Below, piece by piece: positions 7,804 through 14,932 of a DNA stretch of 42,341 nt (its first letter is position 1; the number at the start of each line of letters is the position of its first letter). Source of the DNA: Chloroflexota bacterium (GTDB lineage: Bacteria > Chloroflexota > Limnocylindria > Limnocylindrales > CSP1-4); NCBI GenBank assembly GCA_013698095.1, contig JACCVQ010000168.1, positions 1 to 42,341 on the forward strand, read 5' to 3'. A program made the translations under genes and the position numbers. The notes below the pieces were generated by a model. It worked only from the letters and a program-made list of their open reading frames with translations, had not been told where the DNA came from and ran no database searches.

Positions 7804-8202
7804 TCAGCCTTGGACTGCTCCGCTCTGCTGAGCTTCCGCGACTTCGCAGATCCCGGCGCCGACCGGCGCTTCGACCTTGGCGGCTCGCTCGGCGTCGAGC
7901 GCCGCCTTGACGTCCGGAAACGCATCAGACAGGCAGCACGAGCAGGCCTCGTACCAGAGCCGCATCCCCTCGTCGATCACCGGCAGGTCCTTGGCCTGGG
8001 GCACGCTGATGGCGTGCGACTGCTCGGCCTTGGCGGCGTACGTTGCGGGCTCCTCCTGGAAGGCTCGCAAACATCCGGATCGGCAGAAGGCGTAGGTCTT
8101 GCCGTCGTGCACGAAGGTGAGGCCATCAGCTTCGGCCTTGGCGACGTCCACGGTCATCCCGCAGACGGGATCGAGCACGCGCTCGGGTCGGGATCCACTC
8201 AC
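7804..8202 (-). CDS. YHS-domain metal-binding protein with C-terminal CxCC motif
   Basis: The protein has 132 residues from GTG 8202, which is preceded by GAAGGAGAG at good spacing. An N-terminal YHS domain (about residues 8-55) shows DPVCGMTV and YAFCRSGCLRAFQ, the Cys pattern found in P-type ATPase tails and copper-handling proteins. A helical C-terminal part (about 70-125) carries ACSCCLSDAF, a second cluster of thiols. The gene starts 17 bases after the CopB-type ATPase stop and is the third gene of the copper operon. A cytosolic copper chaperone or buffer is the likely role. The C-terminal CxCC extension is unusual for a bare YHS protein. Confidence 0.8.
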   Translation of the reverse strand: MSGSRPERVLDPVCGMTVDVAKAEADGLTFVHDGKTYAFCRSGCLRAFQEEPATYAAKAEQSHAISVPQAKDLPVIDEGMRLWYEACSCCLSDAFPDVKAALDAERAAKVEAPVGAGICEVAEAQQSGAVQG

Positions 8203-8219
8203 GGTTTGCTCTCCTTCGG

Positions 8220-10313
8220 TCAGGCGGCCGCGGGCCGGAGTTGCGGGGTTGGCGTGCCGCGACGCAGTTTCAGGCGCCGCAGGAGTTGGGCGTTGGCGGC
8301 GACGATGATGGTCGATGCGCTCATGGCGACGGCGCCGATCGACATCGGCAGGTCGAGACCCCACGGGACCAACACGCCCATCGCGATCGGGATGGCGACC
8401 AGGTTGTAGGCGGTGGCCCAGACCAAGTTCTGGATCATCTTCGCGTAGGTGGCCCGCGACAGTTCGATGGCGCCGACCACATCACGCGGGTCGCTTCGGA
8501 CCAGGACGATCCCGGCCGACTCGACCGCGACATCGGTGCCGGCGCCGATGGCGATCCCGACGTCGGCTGTCGCCAGTGCCGGGGCGTCGTTCACGCCGTC
8601 GCCGACCATGGCCACCTTGCGGCCGCCCTGCTGGAAACGATTGACGGCTTCGGCCTTGTCCGCTGGCAGGACCTGGGCCGCGACTTCGTCGATGCCGAGC
8701 CAGCGTGCGACCGAATCGGCGACGGCCTGGCTGTCGCCGGTGATCATGGCCACGCGGACGCCGAGCGCGTGCAGGTCGTCGATGGCTTCCTTGGACTCCG
8801 GCCGGATTTCGTCCTCGACGGCGATCACGCCGGCCACAGCGCCGTCCACGATGACGTGCAGCACCGTCCGCCCGTCGCGGTCCCAGGCCGCCGCAACCGG
8901 CAATGGATCAAGTGACAGGTCGGCGAGGAGGCGCGGTCCACCGACGCTGACTGTCCGGCCTTCGACTGTCGCCTGGGCGCCGCGGCCGGGAAGCGCCTCG
9001 AACGCGGTTGCGGTCGGGACATCAAGGCCCCGCTCGCTCGCACCGCGAACGATCGCCCGAGCCAGAGGATGCTCCGAGTCGCCCTCGACCGCGGCCGCAA
9101 GACGGAGAGCGTCGGGGTCGCTCGTGTCGATGAGGACCGGCTCGCCCTTGGTCAGCGTGCCGGTCTTGTCGAAGATCACCATGTCGAGGGTCCGTGCCCT
9201 CTCGAGCGCCAGGCGGTCCTTCACCAGGAGCCCATTTCGAGCGCCGAGCGAGGTGGAGATGGCGATGACCAGCGGAATGGCCAGCCCGAGGGCGTGCGGG
9301 CAGGCGATGACCAGGACCGTGGCGGTGCGGACCAGGGCGCCTTCCGGGTCGCCCTGCAGCCACCAATAGACGAGCGTGATCGAGCCCGCCGCGAGGGCGA
9401 CGTAGAACAGGATCGCGGCGGCCCTGTCCGCGAGCGCCTGGGCCCGCGAGGCCGAGGCCTGGGCGGCTGCGACCATGCGCATGATCCCCGACAGTGCCGT
9501 CGCGTCGCCGGTCGCGCTGACCCGGACTCGCAACGAGCCGCCACCGGCCACCGTGCCCGCCACCACCGAGTCGCCCGGCTCCTTGCCGACCGCCTTGGAC
9601 TCGCCGGTGATCATCGACTCATCGACATCCGCGGTCCCCTCGGTCACCAGACCGTCGACAGGGACGCGAGCGCCAGGCCGAACGAGGACGACGTCGCCGA
9701 CGGCGAGGGCGCCGATGGACACTTCTTCCGTGCCGCCCGCTGTCACTCGCTCCGCGGTGTCCGGCAGCAGTTCCGCCAGGGCCGCAAGGGCGCCGCGAGC
9801 CTGGGCGATCGAGCGCATCTCGAGCCAGTGCCCGAGCAACATGATGGTGATCAGGGTGGCCAGTTCCCACCAGATCTCGACCTCGAACAGGCCGAGTGTC
9901 CCGGCCCACGAGGTCACGAAGGCGACCACGATGGCCAGCGAGATGAGGGTCATCATCCCGGGCTTGCGATCGGCCAACTCGCCTTGCGCGCCGCGGAGGA
10001 AGACCATCCCGCCGTAGAAGAAGACAATCGTGCCGAGGATCGCCGGCACGTACTCGATGACGGGGAACATCGGGATCGAGTAGCCGACCCACTCCTGGAT
10101 GTCGTGGCTGAGCAGGACCACTGGGATGGTCAGGGCGAGGCTCAGCCAGAACGTGTCACGGAACATGGCGACCGAGTGGCCGGCGTGCTTGTCGTGCCGA
10201 GAGGTGCTCATGTCGTGACCTGGGTGCTGGCTGGCCGGCGTCGCGCCGGTGGCCTGATCGAGGTGCTCGTTCCGCTCCGCGACATCCCGGTCATGCTGTT
10301 CGTGGTGATCCAT
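8220..10313 (-). CDS. copB: copper-exporting P1B-type ATPase, CopB type
   Basis: The protein has 697 residues. It has a His-rich N-terminus (9 His in the first 46 residues, for example MDHHEQH and HPGHDM) instead of a CxxC domain, then membrane helices with the CPH motif C338-P339-H340. TGES is at 236-239, the phosphorylated D382 in DKTGT, H415-P416 in SEHPLA and GDGVNDAP at 571-578. Late membrane segments carry YNLVAIPIA and MSASTIIVAANA. CPH with a His-rich tail defines the CopB (P1B-3) group, which exports copper to the periplasm or outside. The upstream GTG at 10322 overlaps the cupredoxin stop as GTGA and is an equally reasonable start, adding three residues. It is the second gene of the operon. 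Confidence 0.93.
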   Translation of the reverse strand: MDHHEQHDRDVAERNEHLDQATGATPASQHPGHDMSTSRHDKHAGHSVAMFRDTFWLSLALTIPVVLLSHDIQEWVGYSIPMFPVIEYVPAILGTIVFFYGGMVFLRGAQGELADRKPGMMTLISLAIVVAFVTSWAGTLGLFEVEIWWELATLITIMLLGHWLEMRSIAQARGALAALAELLPDTAERVTAGGTEEVSIGALAVGDVVLVRPGARVPVDGLVTEGTADVDESMITGESKAVGKEPGDSVVAGTVAGGGSLRVRVSATGDATALSGIMRMVAAAQASASRAQALADRAAAILFYVALAAGSITLVYWWLQGDPEGALVRTATVLVIACPHALGLAIPLVIAISTSLGARNGLLVKDRLALERARTLDMVIFDKTGTLTKGEPVLIDTSDPDALRLAAAVEGDSEHPLARAIVRGASERGLDVPTATAFEALPGRGAQATVEGRTVSVGGPRLLADLSLDPLPVAAAWDRDGRTVLHVIVDGAVAGVIAVEDEIRPESKEAIDDLHALGVRVAMITGDSQAVADSVARWLGIDEVAAQVLPADKAEAVNRFQQGGRKVAMVGDGVNDAPALATADVGIAIGAGTDVAVESAGIVLVRSDPRDVVGAIELSRATYAKMIQNLVWATAYNLVAIPIAMGVLVPWGLDLPMSIGAVAMSASTIIVAANAQLLRRLKLRRGTPTPQLRPAAA

Positions 10314-10318
10314 CGAAC

Positions 10319-10783
10319 TCACGATCCGGTGACCGTGATGGTGGCCTTCATGCCGCCGCCGTAGTGGCCGACGACGTGGCAACCGGCCAAGGACTCACCG
10401 ACCGCCGCGAAGGTATATGTCAGCTCCTTGGTCTCGCCGGGCTTCAGCGCGATCCCTCCCGGCCCGTCATGGGCCATGCCGCCCATCTCGGTCATCTCCT
10501 TCTCGTGCGCCGCCTGGGCCGCCTCGTCGCCTAGATAGAACTCGTGATCGGTGGCGCCGCTGTTGGTCACGACGAAGGTGACGGGCGTGCCACGCGGGAC
10601 GGTCATCGCCGCCGGCTCGATCTTGAGGGAGTCGGTCAGGGCGACTTCGATGCGGGTGGCGGCCGCCGATGGGATCGATGAGGCAGGCGCGAATGGGCTT
10701 GTCATGGCGCCACCACCAGTGGTGCACGCTGCGACGAGCAGCGCGACAGACGTCAACAGGACGAGGGATCGTCGCGGATTCAC
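10319..10783 (-). CDS. cupredoxin-domain lipoprotein
   Basis: The protein has 154 residues from GTG 10783, supported by AGGAGA upstream. The signal peptide ends in the lipobox LVAAC, with C20 as the lipidated residue. The mature part is a cupredoxin fold with probable type 1 copper ligands H80 (DHEFYLG), C135, H140 and M145 in GCHVVGHYGGGM. The stretch HEKEMTEMGGMAHD, rich in His and Met, may add Cu(I) sites. It is the first gene of the copper operon and would bind copper on the outer face of the membrane, either accepting it from the ATPase or presenting it. A palindromic operator lies 14 bases before the start. Confidence 0.88.
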   Translation of the reverse strand: MNPRRSLVLLTSVALLVAACTTGGGAMTSPFAPASSIPSAAATRIEVALTDSLKIEPAAMTVPRGTPVTFVVTNSGATDHEFYLGDEAAQAAHEKEMTEMGGMAHDGPGGIALKPGETKELTYTFAAVGESLAGCHVVGHYGGGMKATITVTGS

Positions 10784-10796
10784 TTGGCTATCTCCT

Positions 10797-10840
10797 ATAC
10801 TCCCGGGGAGTATCGTAACCGAGGCTGGCGTGTCCGTCCA
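10797..10840 (-). promoter_or_regulatory. copper operon promoter with CsoR/RicR-like palindromic operator
   Basis: ATACTCCCGGGGAGTAT at 10797-10813 is a perfect palindrome (8-base arms around one G). On the minus strand a possible -10 TACGAT (10817-10812) and -35 TGGACG (10840-10835) are 17 bases apart, so the palindrome would cover the end of the -10 and the transcription start. AT-flanked C/G tracts of this form are characteristic of CsoR-family copper repressors, and a repressor binding here would block transcription. No CsoR gene was recognised in the window, so the regulator would act in trans. The palindrome is observed; the promoter hexamers and regulator are inferred. The rest of the 10784-11073 gap shows no convincing gene. 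Confidence 0.65.
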
Positions 10841-11035
10841 CGGTGATGCAGTCCTTCTCGTCGTCCAGGTCCTCAATGCGGACAAGCCACGAGGCGTCAC
10901 GCCGTATGGATGGCGCGCAGCAGGAGGAGCGCACTCGGCAGGCGCAGTGCCCATCCGCTGCCTCGGCCGCGAGGTGCGACAACCACACGACGGGCGTGGG
11001 CAGCGCTGGCGGTCGCTGCCGGATCGCATTTCGCC

Positions 11036-11067
11036 TTGACATTGAAGTCGACTTCAACATGTAGGCT
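11036..11067 (+). promoter_or_regulatory. MerR-type autoregulated promoter, probably leaderless
   Basis: TTGACA (11036-11041) and TAGGCT (11062-11067) are separated by 20 bases, the over-long spacer that MerR-family activators untwist. Inside the spacer lies the perfect 16-base palindrome TTGAAGTCGACTTCAA (11042-11057). The expected transcription start, about 7 bases past the -10, coincides with the ATG at 11074, so the mRNA should have no 5' leader and no ribosome site is needed. Confidence 0.8.
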
Positions 11068-11073
11068 CGTGTC

Positions 11074-11814
11074 ATGAGCCTCTCGATCACTGATGTCGCC
11101 CGCCGGACCGGCGTCCCGACGTCCACGCTCCGCTACTACGATGGCATCGGCCTGCTCGCCAGCTCGGGCCGGGCCGACAACGGCTACCGCCAGTACGACG
11201 AGCGGGCGCTCGACCGCCTCCGGTTCATCGCCCGAGCCAAGGGGCTCGGCTGCTCGCTCGAGGAGATCGCCACCCTTCTTCGCGCGTTCGACGAGGATTG
11301 CGGCGAGGTTCAGGCACCGCTTCGTGACCTGGTCGACGGCAAGATTGCGCTCGCCCAACGGCACGTCGCCGAGCTCGTCGCGCTGACCGCGCAGCTGCAG
11401 GAGGCGCGCCACGCCCTCGCGGCCGAGACTGCCCAGGGTCCGTGCGGATCGGAATGTGTGTGTGTCGATGACGAATCGCCGCAGGCCAGGCGGCCGCTGA
11501 CGATGGTCCAGCTGACAGCGGCGCCGGAAGTCTCATGCACCCTCGGCCACGAGCAGATGAACGACCGGATCGCTGATTGGCAAGCCGTCCTGGCGAACGT
11601 GCGCGAGCGATCACCGCTCGAGGGTGGCATCCGGCTGACATTTGGGCCCGACGCGGACATCGCCGAGGTGGCACGGCTCGCCCGAGACGAGTGGGCGTGC
11701 TGCTCGTTCTTCGAGTTCGTGCTGACGGTCGATGGCCGCGGGACGGCCCTTGAGGTTCGGGCGCCGGCGGAAGCCGAGCCACTGCTCGCGTCGGTTTTCG
11801 GGGTTGCCGCATGA
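11074..11814 (+). CDS. MerR-family metal regulator with C-terminal CCxFF domain
   Basis: The protein has 246 residues. The N-terminal winged helix-turn-helix (about 4-70) contains the typical TSTLRYYDGIGLL and DNGYRQYDERAL. A dimerisation helix covers about 78-118. C76 sits where MerR and ZntR have their first metal ligand (CueR has Ser), and C124, C128 and C130 form the C-terminal ligand cluster, so a divalent ion such as Hg, Zn, Pb or Cd is more likely than Cu(I). Beyond the usual MerR length lies an extra domain of about 95 residues (150-246) with C155 and WACCSFFEF (C209, C210). I have seen this extension in actinobacterial MerR proteins; its role is unknown to me. The gene overlaps the next one by ATGA. 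Confidence 0.88.
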   Translation: MSLSITDVARRTGVPTSTLRYYDGIGLLASSGRADNGYRQYDERALDRLRFIARAKGLGCSLEEIATLLRAFDEDCGEVQAPLRDLVDGKIALAQRHVAELVALTAQLQEARHALAAETAQGPCGSECVCVDDESPQARRPLTMVQLTAAPEVSCTLGHEQMNDRIADWQAVLANVRERSPLEGGIRLTFGPDADIAEVARLARDEWACCSFFEFVLTVDGRGTALEVRAPAEAEPLLASVFGVAA

Positions 11815-12059
11815 AAGTCAGCCGAGAGGCCGCTCTCGTGGCGGCTGCCTGCGCCGTGTGTTGCGCTCCATTGGTCGTCGCGGCGGCGGCGATCGTGCCG
11901 CCAGCGCTCGCCGCAGGAACGGCCGCGACGGCAGTCGGAGCTGGCCTGGCCGGGCTGGTGCGCCGTCGCTCCTCACGTGGCCTGGGTCCGCCTGTCGCCG
12001 ATGCCGCACCGGTTCAGGACGTGGGACTTGCGGCCTCGCCTCGAGAGACGGGCTCATGA
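11811..12059 (+). CDS. small membrane protein with CxxCC motif
   Basis: The protein has 82 residues. One hydrophobic segment (about 8-37) carries C14-x-x-C17-C18 in AACAVCCAPLVV, followed by a second Ala-rich stretch and a polar tail. Paired Cys in a membrane helix is a feature of small mercury and metal permeases such as MerT/MerF, but length and sequence otherwise differ. ATGA overlaps on both sides tie it to the MerR gene and to the SnoaL-like gene. It is a candidate metal-uptake or metal-sensing membrane peptide; function is inferred from motif and context only. Confidence 0.65.
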   Translation: MKVSREAALVAAACAVCCAPLVVAAAAIVPPALAAGTAATAVGAGLAGLVRRRSSRGLGPPVADAAPVQDVGLAASPRETGS

Positions 12060-12475
12060 CGAACGGAATCGACGACGCCGGGTTGGAGGGCAGCGACCGC
12101 GACAGCTCAAACCGCGAGCTGGTTGAGCGCTTCTTCGCCGCCTCGGAACGCGGCGATCTCGCCGCTCTGGAGTTGATGGTCGATGACGGCATGGTGATGG
12201 AGTGGCCGCAGTCAGGGGAGCGGTTCCGAGGTCGCGAAAACGTGCTTGGGGCCATGGCCTCGGTGGAGGTCAAGCCGCAGTTCGCCGGGGCGCCGCGGCT
12301 GACCGGATCCGGACCACTCTGGGTGCTGATGGTTCCGCTCCGCTACGGCGAGGAGGTCCTGCAGTACGTCGCGATCCTCGAGGTGGAGCGCGGCCGCATC
12401 CGGCAGGCCACCGGGTACTGGGGAGGCCCGTTTCCGGCGCAGGACTCTCGCGCGCCCTTCATCGACCGCACCTGA
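12056..12475 (+). CDS. SnoaL-like (NTF2 fold) protein
   Basis: The protein has 139 residues. The pattern LVERFFAASERGDLAALELMVDDGMVMEWPQSGERFRG, read across residues 20-58, is the classic opening of the SnoaL/NTF2-like fold: a helix, then a cone-shaped beta sheet. Strands containing VLMVPLRYGEEVLQYVAILEVE and GRIRQATGYWG complete it. Such proteins bind or isomerise small hydrophobic molecules, and the substrate cannot be told from sequence. The start is fixed by an ATGA overlap with the small membrane protein gene. It is the last gene of the MerR operon, with a GC-rich hairpin directly after its stop. Confidence 0.8.
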   Translation: MTNGIDDAGLEGSDRDSSNRELVERFFAASERGDLAALELMVDDGMVMEWPQSGERFRGRENVLGAMASVEVKPQFAGAPRLTGSGPLWVLMVPLRYGEEVLQYVAILEVERGRIRQATGYWGGPFPAQDSRAPFIDRT

Positions 12476-12476
12476 G

Positions 12477-12502
12477 CCGCCGCGCGTCTCGGGGCGCGGC
12501 GG
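12477..12502 (+). terminator. GC-rich hairpin terminator of the MerR operon
   Basis: CCGCCGCGC (12477-12485) pairs perfectly with GCGCGGCGG (12494-12502) across an 8-base loop, beginning two bases after the SnoaL gene stop. There is no T-tract, which is common in high-GC genomes. Its position directly after the operon supports termination. Confidence 0.6.
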
Positions 12503-12560
12503 AGCGCTGGCCGCCGCCCGTGTCGGTTCGTAACGATGCGATCGCGGTACCGTGTGCGTC

Positions 12561-13373
12561 ATGGACAGCCGCCAACCGCCCGGGCTCGACGACGCCGACC
12601 AGGAGGAGTGGCGTCGGCAGCTGACGCAGGGAAGCGCCATCCGCTGGAAGCGCCGGTTGCGCAACCGGATCCCCAGCAACCCGCGCTGCAAGATGTGCGC
12701 CGCACCGTTTGCCGGGATCGGCAGCCTTGTGATGCCGCTGTTCGGCCACGCTCGCTGGCCGAAGAACCCCAAGTACTGTTCAGGCTGTTATCAAGCGCTG
12801 CGGGCCAGCCACGGCGGTGCGGAGATCGAGTGCTCGCTCATGTTCGCGGATGTGCGTGGGTCGACCGCACTCGCCGAACGGATGTCGTCCTCCGACTTCA
12901 CACGGCTCATGGGCCGGTTCTTCGACACCGCGACGAGCATCCTTATCGATGAGGGCGCGATGGTCGACAAGTTCGTCGGCGACGAAGTCATCGGGTTGTT
13001 CATCCCCGCGATGGCGACTGACGCCCACGCGGAGCATGCGGTCCGCGCGGCGCGGCGCCTGGTCGCGGCGATGGGCCACGACCGCGCGGAGGGGCCGTGG
13101 CTGCCGATCGGCGTTGGGGTCAACAGCGATATCGCGTACGTCGGTTCGGTCGGGACAGGACTCGATTCGGAGATGACGGCGATGGGCGACGCGGTAAACC
13201 TGACCGCTCGTCTGAGCTCGCACGCCGGCGCCGGTGAGATCCTCCTGCCCCTCGAAGCAGCCCGGAAGGCTGGAGTCGCGGTCGACGACCTGGAACGTCG
13301 GTCCCTCGAGCTGAAGGGCAAGAGCCAGCCGACAGAGGTCGTGGTTCTCACGGCCGGAGCCGTTCACCAATGA
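12561..13373 (+). CDS. class III adenylate/guanylate cyclase with N-terminal Cys4 motif
   Basis: The protein has 270 residues from ATG 12561; an in-frame GTG three codons earlier is possible. The N-terminal part (about 1-85) holds C43-x2-C46 (CKMC) and C73-x2-C76 (CSGC), a likely zinc site. The cyclase domain (about 90-265) keeps the metal aspartates D97 (FADVRGST) and D141 (KFVGDE), the lysine K137 and aspartate D210 used in purine recognition, and the transition-state pair N213 and R217 in GDAVNLTARL. It therefore looks catalytically complete, most like cAMP-forming bacterial enzymes. It has no membrane span. The stop overlaps the start of a decayed monooxygenase gene as ATGA. Confidence 0.87.
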   Translation: MDSRQPPGLDDADQEEWRRQLTQGSAIRWKRRLRNRIPSNPRCKMCAAPFAGIGSLVMPLFGHARWPKNPKYCSGCYQALRASHGGAEIECSLMFADVRGSTALAERMSSSDFTRLMGRFFDTATSILIDEGAMVDKFVGDEVIGLFIPAMATDAHAEHAVRAARRLVAAMGHDRAEGPWLPIGVGVNSDIAYVGSVGTGLDSEMTAMGDAVNLTARLSSHAGAGEILLPLEAARKAGVAVDDLERRSLELKGKSQPTEVVVLTAGAVHQ

Positions 13374-13524
13374 CGGCGGACGGTCCCATCGTCTTCGTCA
13401 GCCGGAGCCGCATCCGGTCGGGCAAGTTGGAGGCAATTCGGTCCGGGCTGCCAAGGACGTCCCGGTCGTGATCGGGTCCGACTTTCTCAGCGGCTTGCGG
13501 CTGGCGCAAACACCTCGACCCTGA
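13370..13524 (+). pseudogene. remnant of an antibiotic biosynthesis monooxygenase-like (ABM) gene
   Basis: ATG 13370 overlaps the cyclase stop and opens a 33-codon frame beginning MTADGPIVFVSRSRIRSGKL, which looks like the first strand of small ABM-domain proteins; it stops at 13471. A second frame then reads AAKDVPVVIGSDFLSGLRLA to a stop at 13524, resembling the C-terminal end of the same kind of protein. The middle of the roughly 100-residue fold is absent and the two ends are in different frames, so an internal deletion is inferred. I compared these from memory of the family and not by alignment. Confidence 0.5.
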
Positions 13525-13582
13525 CCTGGTGGGAGGCGAGGCAGGTGGCGCCATTTGGCCTATGCGCCCCTCTCTGCTTCGG

Positions 13583-14146
13583 TCATCGGACAGCCTCGTA
13601 CCCCAGGAACATGGCGCCGGAGGCGAAGGCCCGGGTCTCGATCAAGCGGAGGTCGAACCGCGAGACGCCGGGTGGGAAGAACGGCGTTCCTGCGCCCAGG
13701 ACGACCGGGTGCACGACGAGTTGATACTCGTCGACAAGACCGCGCTCGATGAACTGCGCCGCGAGCGTCGGTCCACCAACCTGGATCTCGCCGTCGAACT
13801 CGCGCTGCAGCCTCGCCAGCTCTTCGCCAACGTCGCCGCGAACGAGCCGTGCCCCGTGATCGACGGATTCGAGCTCGTGCGAGAAGACGACCTTCGGGGT
13901 CGCGTTCCAGATCCGGGCGTATTCGCGCATCGTCTCTGTCGATTCCGGGTTGGCCTCGCCCGTTGGCCAGTAGGCGGCCATCACCGCCCAGAGCCGCCGG
14001 CCATAGACGGAGACGTCGGCCTCGCGCGTGCGATCGTTGAACCACGTGTGGAGCTCATCGTCGACCGTCGCCCAGTCGAGCGAACGGTCTGGCGTCTCGA
14101 CGAAGCCGTCGAGGGACACATTCATCAGATAGACGACCTTGCCCAT
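13583..14146 (-). CDS. dihydrofolate reductase/RibD C-terminal-like reductase
   Basis: The protein has 187 residues, the common length for stand-alone DHFR-like proteins. It shows the family features: an opening VVYLMNVSLDGFVE, VYGRRLWAVMAAYWP near residue 47, the strand KVVFSHELESV and the NADPH-site loop IQVGGPTLAAQFIERGLVDEY, ending LIETRAFASGAMFLGYE. These proteins are NAD(P)H-dependent reductases of unknown substrate and are rarely true DHFR. GGGAGGTG precedes the ATG. It is transcribed alone, convergent with the cyclase and divergent from the Ala-Pro-tailed protein gene. Confidence 0.87.
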   Translation of the reverse strand: MGKVVYLMNVSLDGFVETPDRSLDWATVDDELHTWFNDRTREADVSVYGRRLWAVMAAYWPTGEANPESTETMREYARIWNATPKVVFSHELESVDHGARLVRGDVGEELARLQREFDGEIQVGGPTLAAQFIERGLVDEYQLVVHPVVLGAGTPFFPPGVSRFDLRLIETRAFASGAMFLGYEAVR

Positions 14147-14274
14147 GCCACCTCCCGGAGTGCTGCTGCGGTGACCCTAAGACTGCACGGGCGACGCAAA
14201 GTCATCGGAGGCCGCGACCCGGGTGGCGACCGTCGCGCCGACCACCGGTCGGCGCGAACGGCTACAGTCAGCTG

Positions 14275-14775
14275 ATGAGACAGGATGCCGGGGAGATCGA
14301 GGAGCACCTGCGCGCGGCGTCCGACGCCATCCTCCTCCTCCTGACGGAGATCGGCCAGCTCGAGCAGCACAAACGCCACATCCCGCCAGGCGAGGACCGG
14401 TTCGACGAGGTCGCGCGATCGGTTCGAGCTGTCGCGCAATCGCTCGCCGAGTTCACGCAGTACCAGGAGACGTGGGCTGGCGTCGCCACCGCCGACAGGG
14501 ACGACCTGGCTACCATCGAGCAGTCGGCGAACGCCCAGTCCATGGCCACGATCCTCGAGCGGTGGCGCGCCGTCGAGCGGCAGTTGGACAGCCTGCAGCC
14601 CGGCAAACCCGAGGCCATCCGGCTGTTCGCGGAATTCGAGCGCATTCGGGCCGAATACATGGCGGCATTCCACACGATGTCGGAGGCCCCGGCCCCGGCC
14701 CCGGCCCCGGCCCCGGCCCCGGCCCCGGCCCCGGCCGCGAACGAGAACGACCCCGGGGATCGCGACCCACGCTGA
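14275..14775 (+). CDS. helical protein with Ala-Pro repeat tail, unknown function
   Basis: The protein has 166 residues. Residues 1-135 are predicted mostly helical, with heptad-like hydrophobic spacing (AILLLLTEIGQLEQHKRH, LAEFTQYQETWAGV and others). They are followed by an (Ala-Pro) run of about 16 residues encoded by a hexanucleotide repeat, and a short acidic end. There is no signal peptide, membrane span or known motif. Ala-Pro runs often act as stiff spacers, but here no domain follows, so the run may be a replication-slippage expansion. The antisense frame also stays open because of the base composition; the plus-strand frame is preferred for its ordinary amino acid make-up. Confidence 0.6.
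   Translation: MRQDAGEIEEHLRAASDAILLLLTEIGQLEQHKRHIPPGEDRFDEVARSVRAVAQSLAEFTQYQETWAGVATADRDDLATIEQSANAQSMATILERWRAVERQLDSLQPGKPEAIRLFAEFERIRAEYMAAFHTMSEAPAPAPAPAPAPAPAPAANENDPGDRDPR
14685..14736 (+). repeat. GGCCCC hexanucleotide tandem repeat
   Basis: Eight exact copies of GGCCCC (14685-14732) plus a partial ninth encode the Ala-Pro run of the 166-residue protein. Exact repeats of this kind are prone to slippage in multiples of six bases, which would change the tail by Ala-Pro pairs without a frameshift. Confidence 0.95.
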
Positions 14776-14932
14776 CCCTGGAACTGCCTCATCACGGTCG
14801 TGGCGCCCGCGATCCTGTGGTTTGGCTGGCGAGGAAGGATCCGGACCTTCGACCTGCTGCTCGGCGGAGCGTCACCTCGAACGTCCGAGCTCGGGCCGGT
14901 CATCGCCTGCCGATCCACGACCGGGCTGCGAG

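Noticed and set aside
10319..11029. Longer N-terminus for the cupredoxin protein, starting at 11029
   Set aside because: It would place the signal peptide and lipobox inside the protein and run across the copper operator; GTG 10783 has a ribosome site and gives a proper lipoprotein.
10784..11073. Open frames in the divergent region between the cupredoxin gene and merR, including a Cys-containing minus-strand one
   Set aside because: They run through the two promoter/operator regions, match no family by eye and have no ribosome site.
14815..14880. tRNA-like segment (a GGATCCGGACCTTCGACC stretch resembling the T-arm of a reverse-strand tRNA)
   Set aside because: No anticodon stem, D-arm or acceptor pairing could be drawn around it, so at most it is an eroded fragment.
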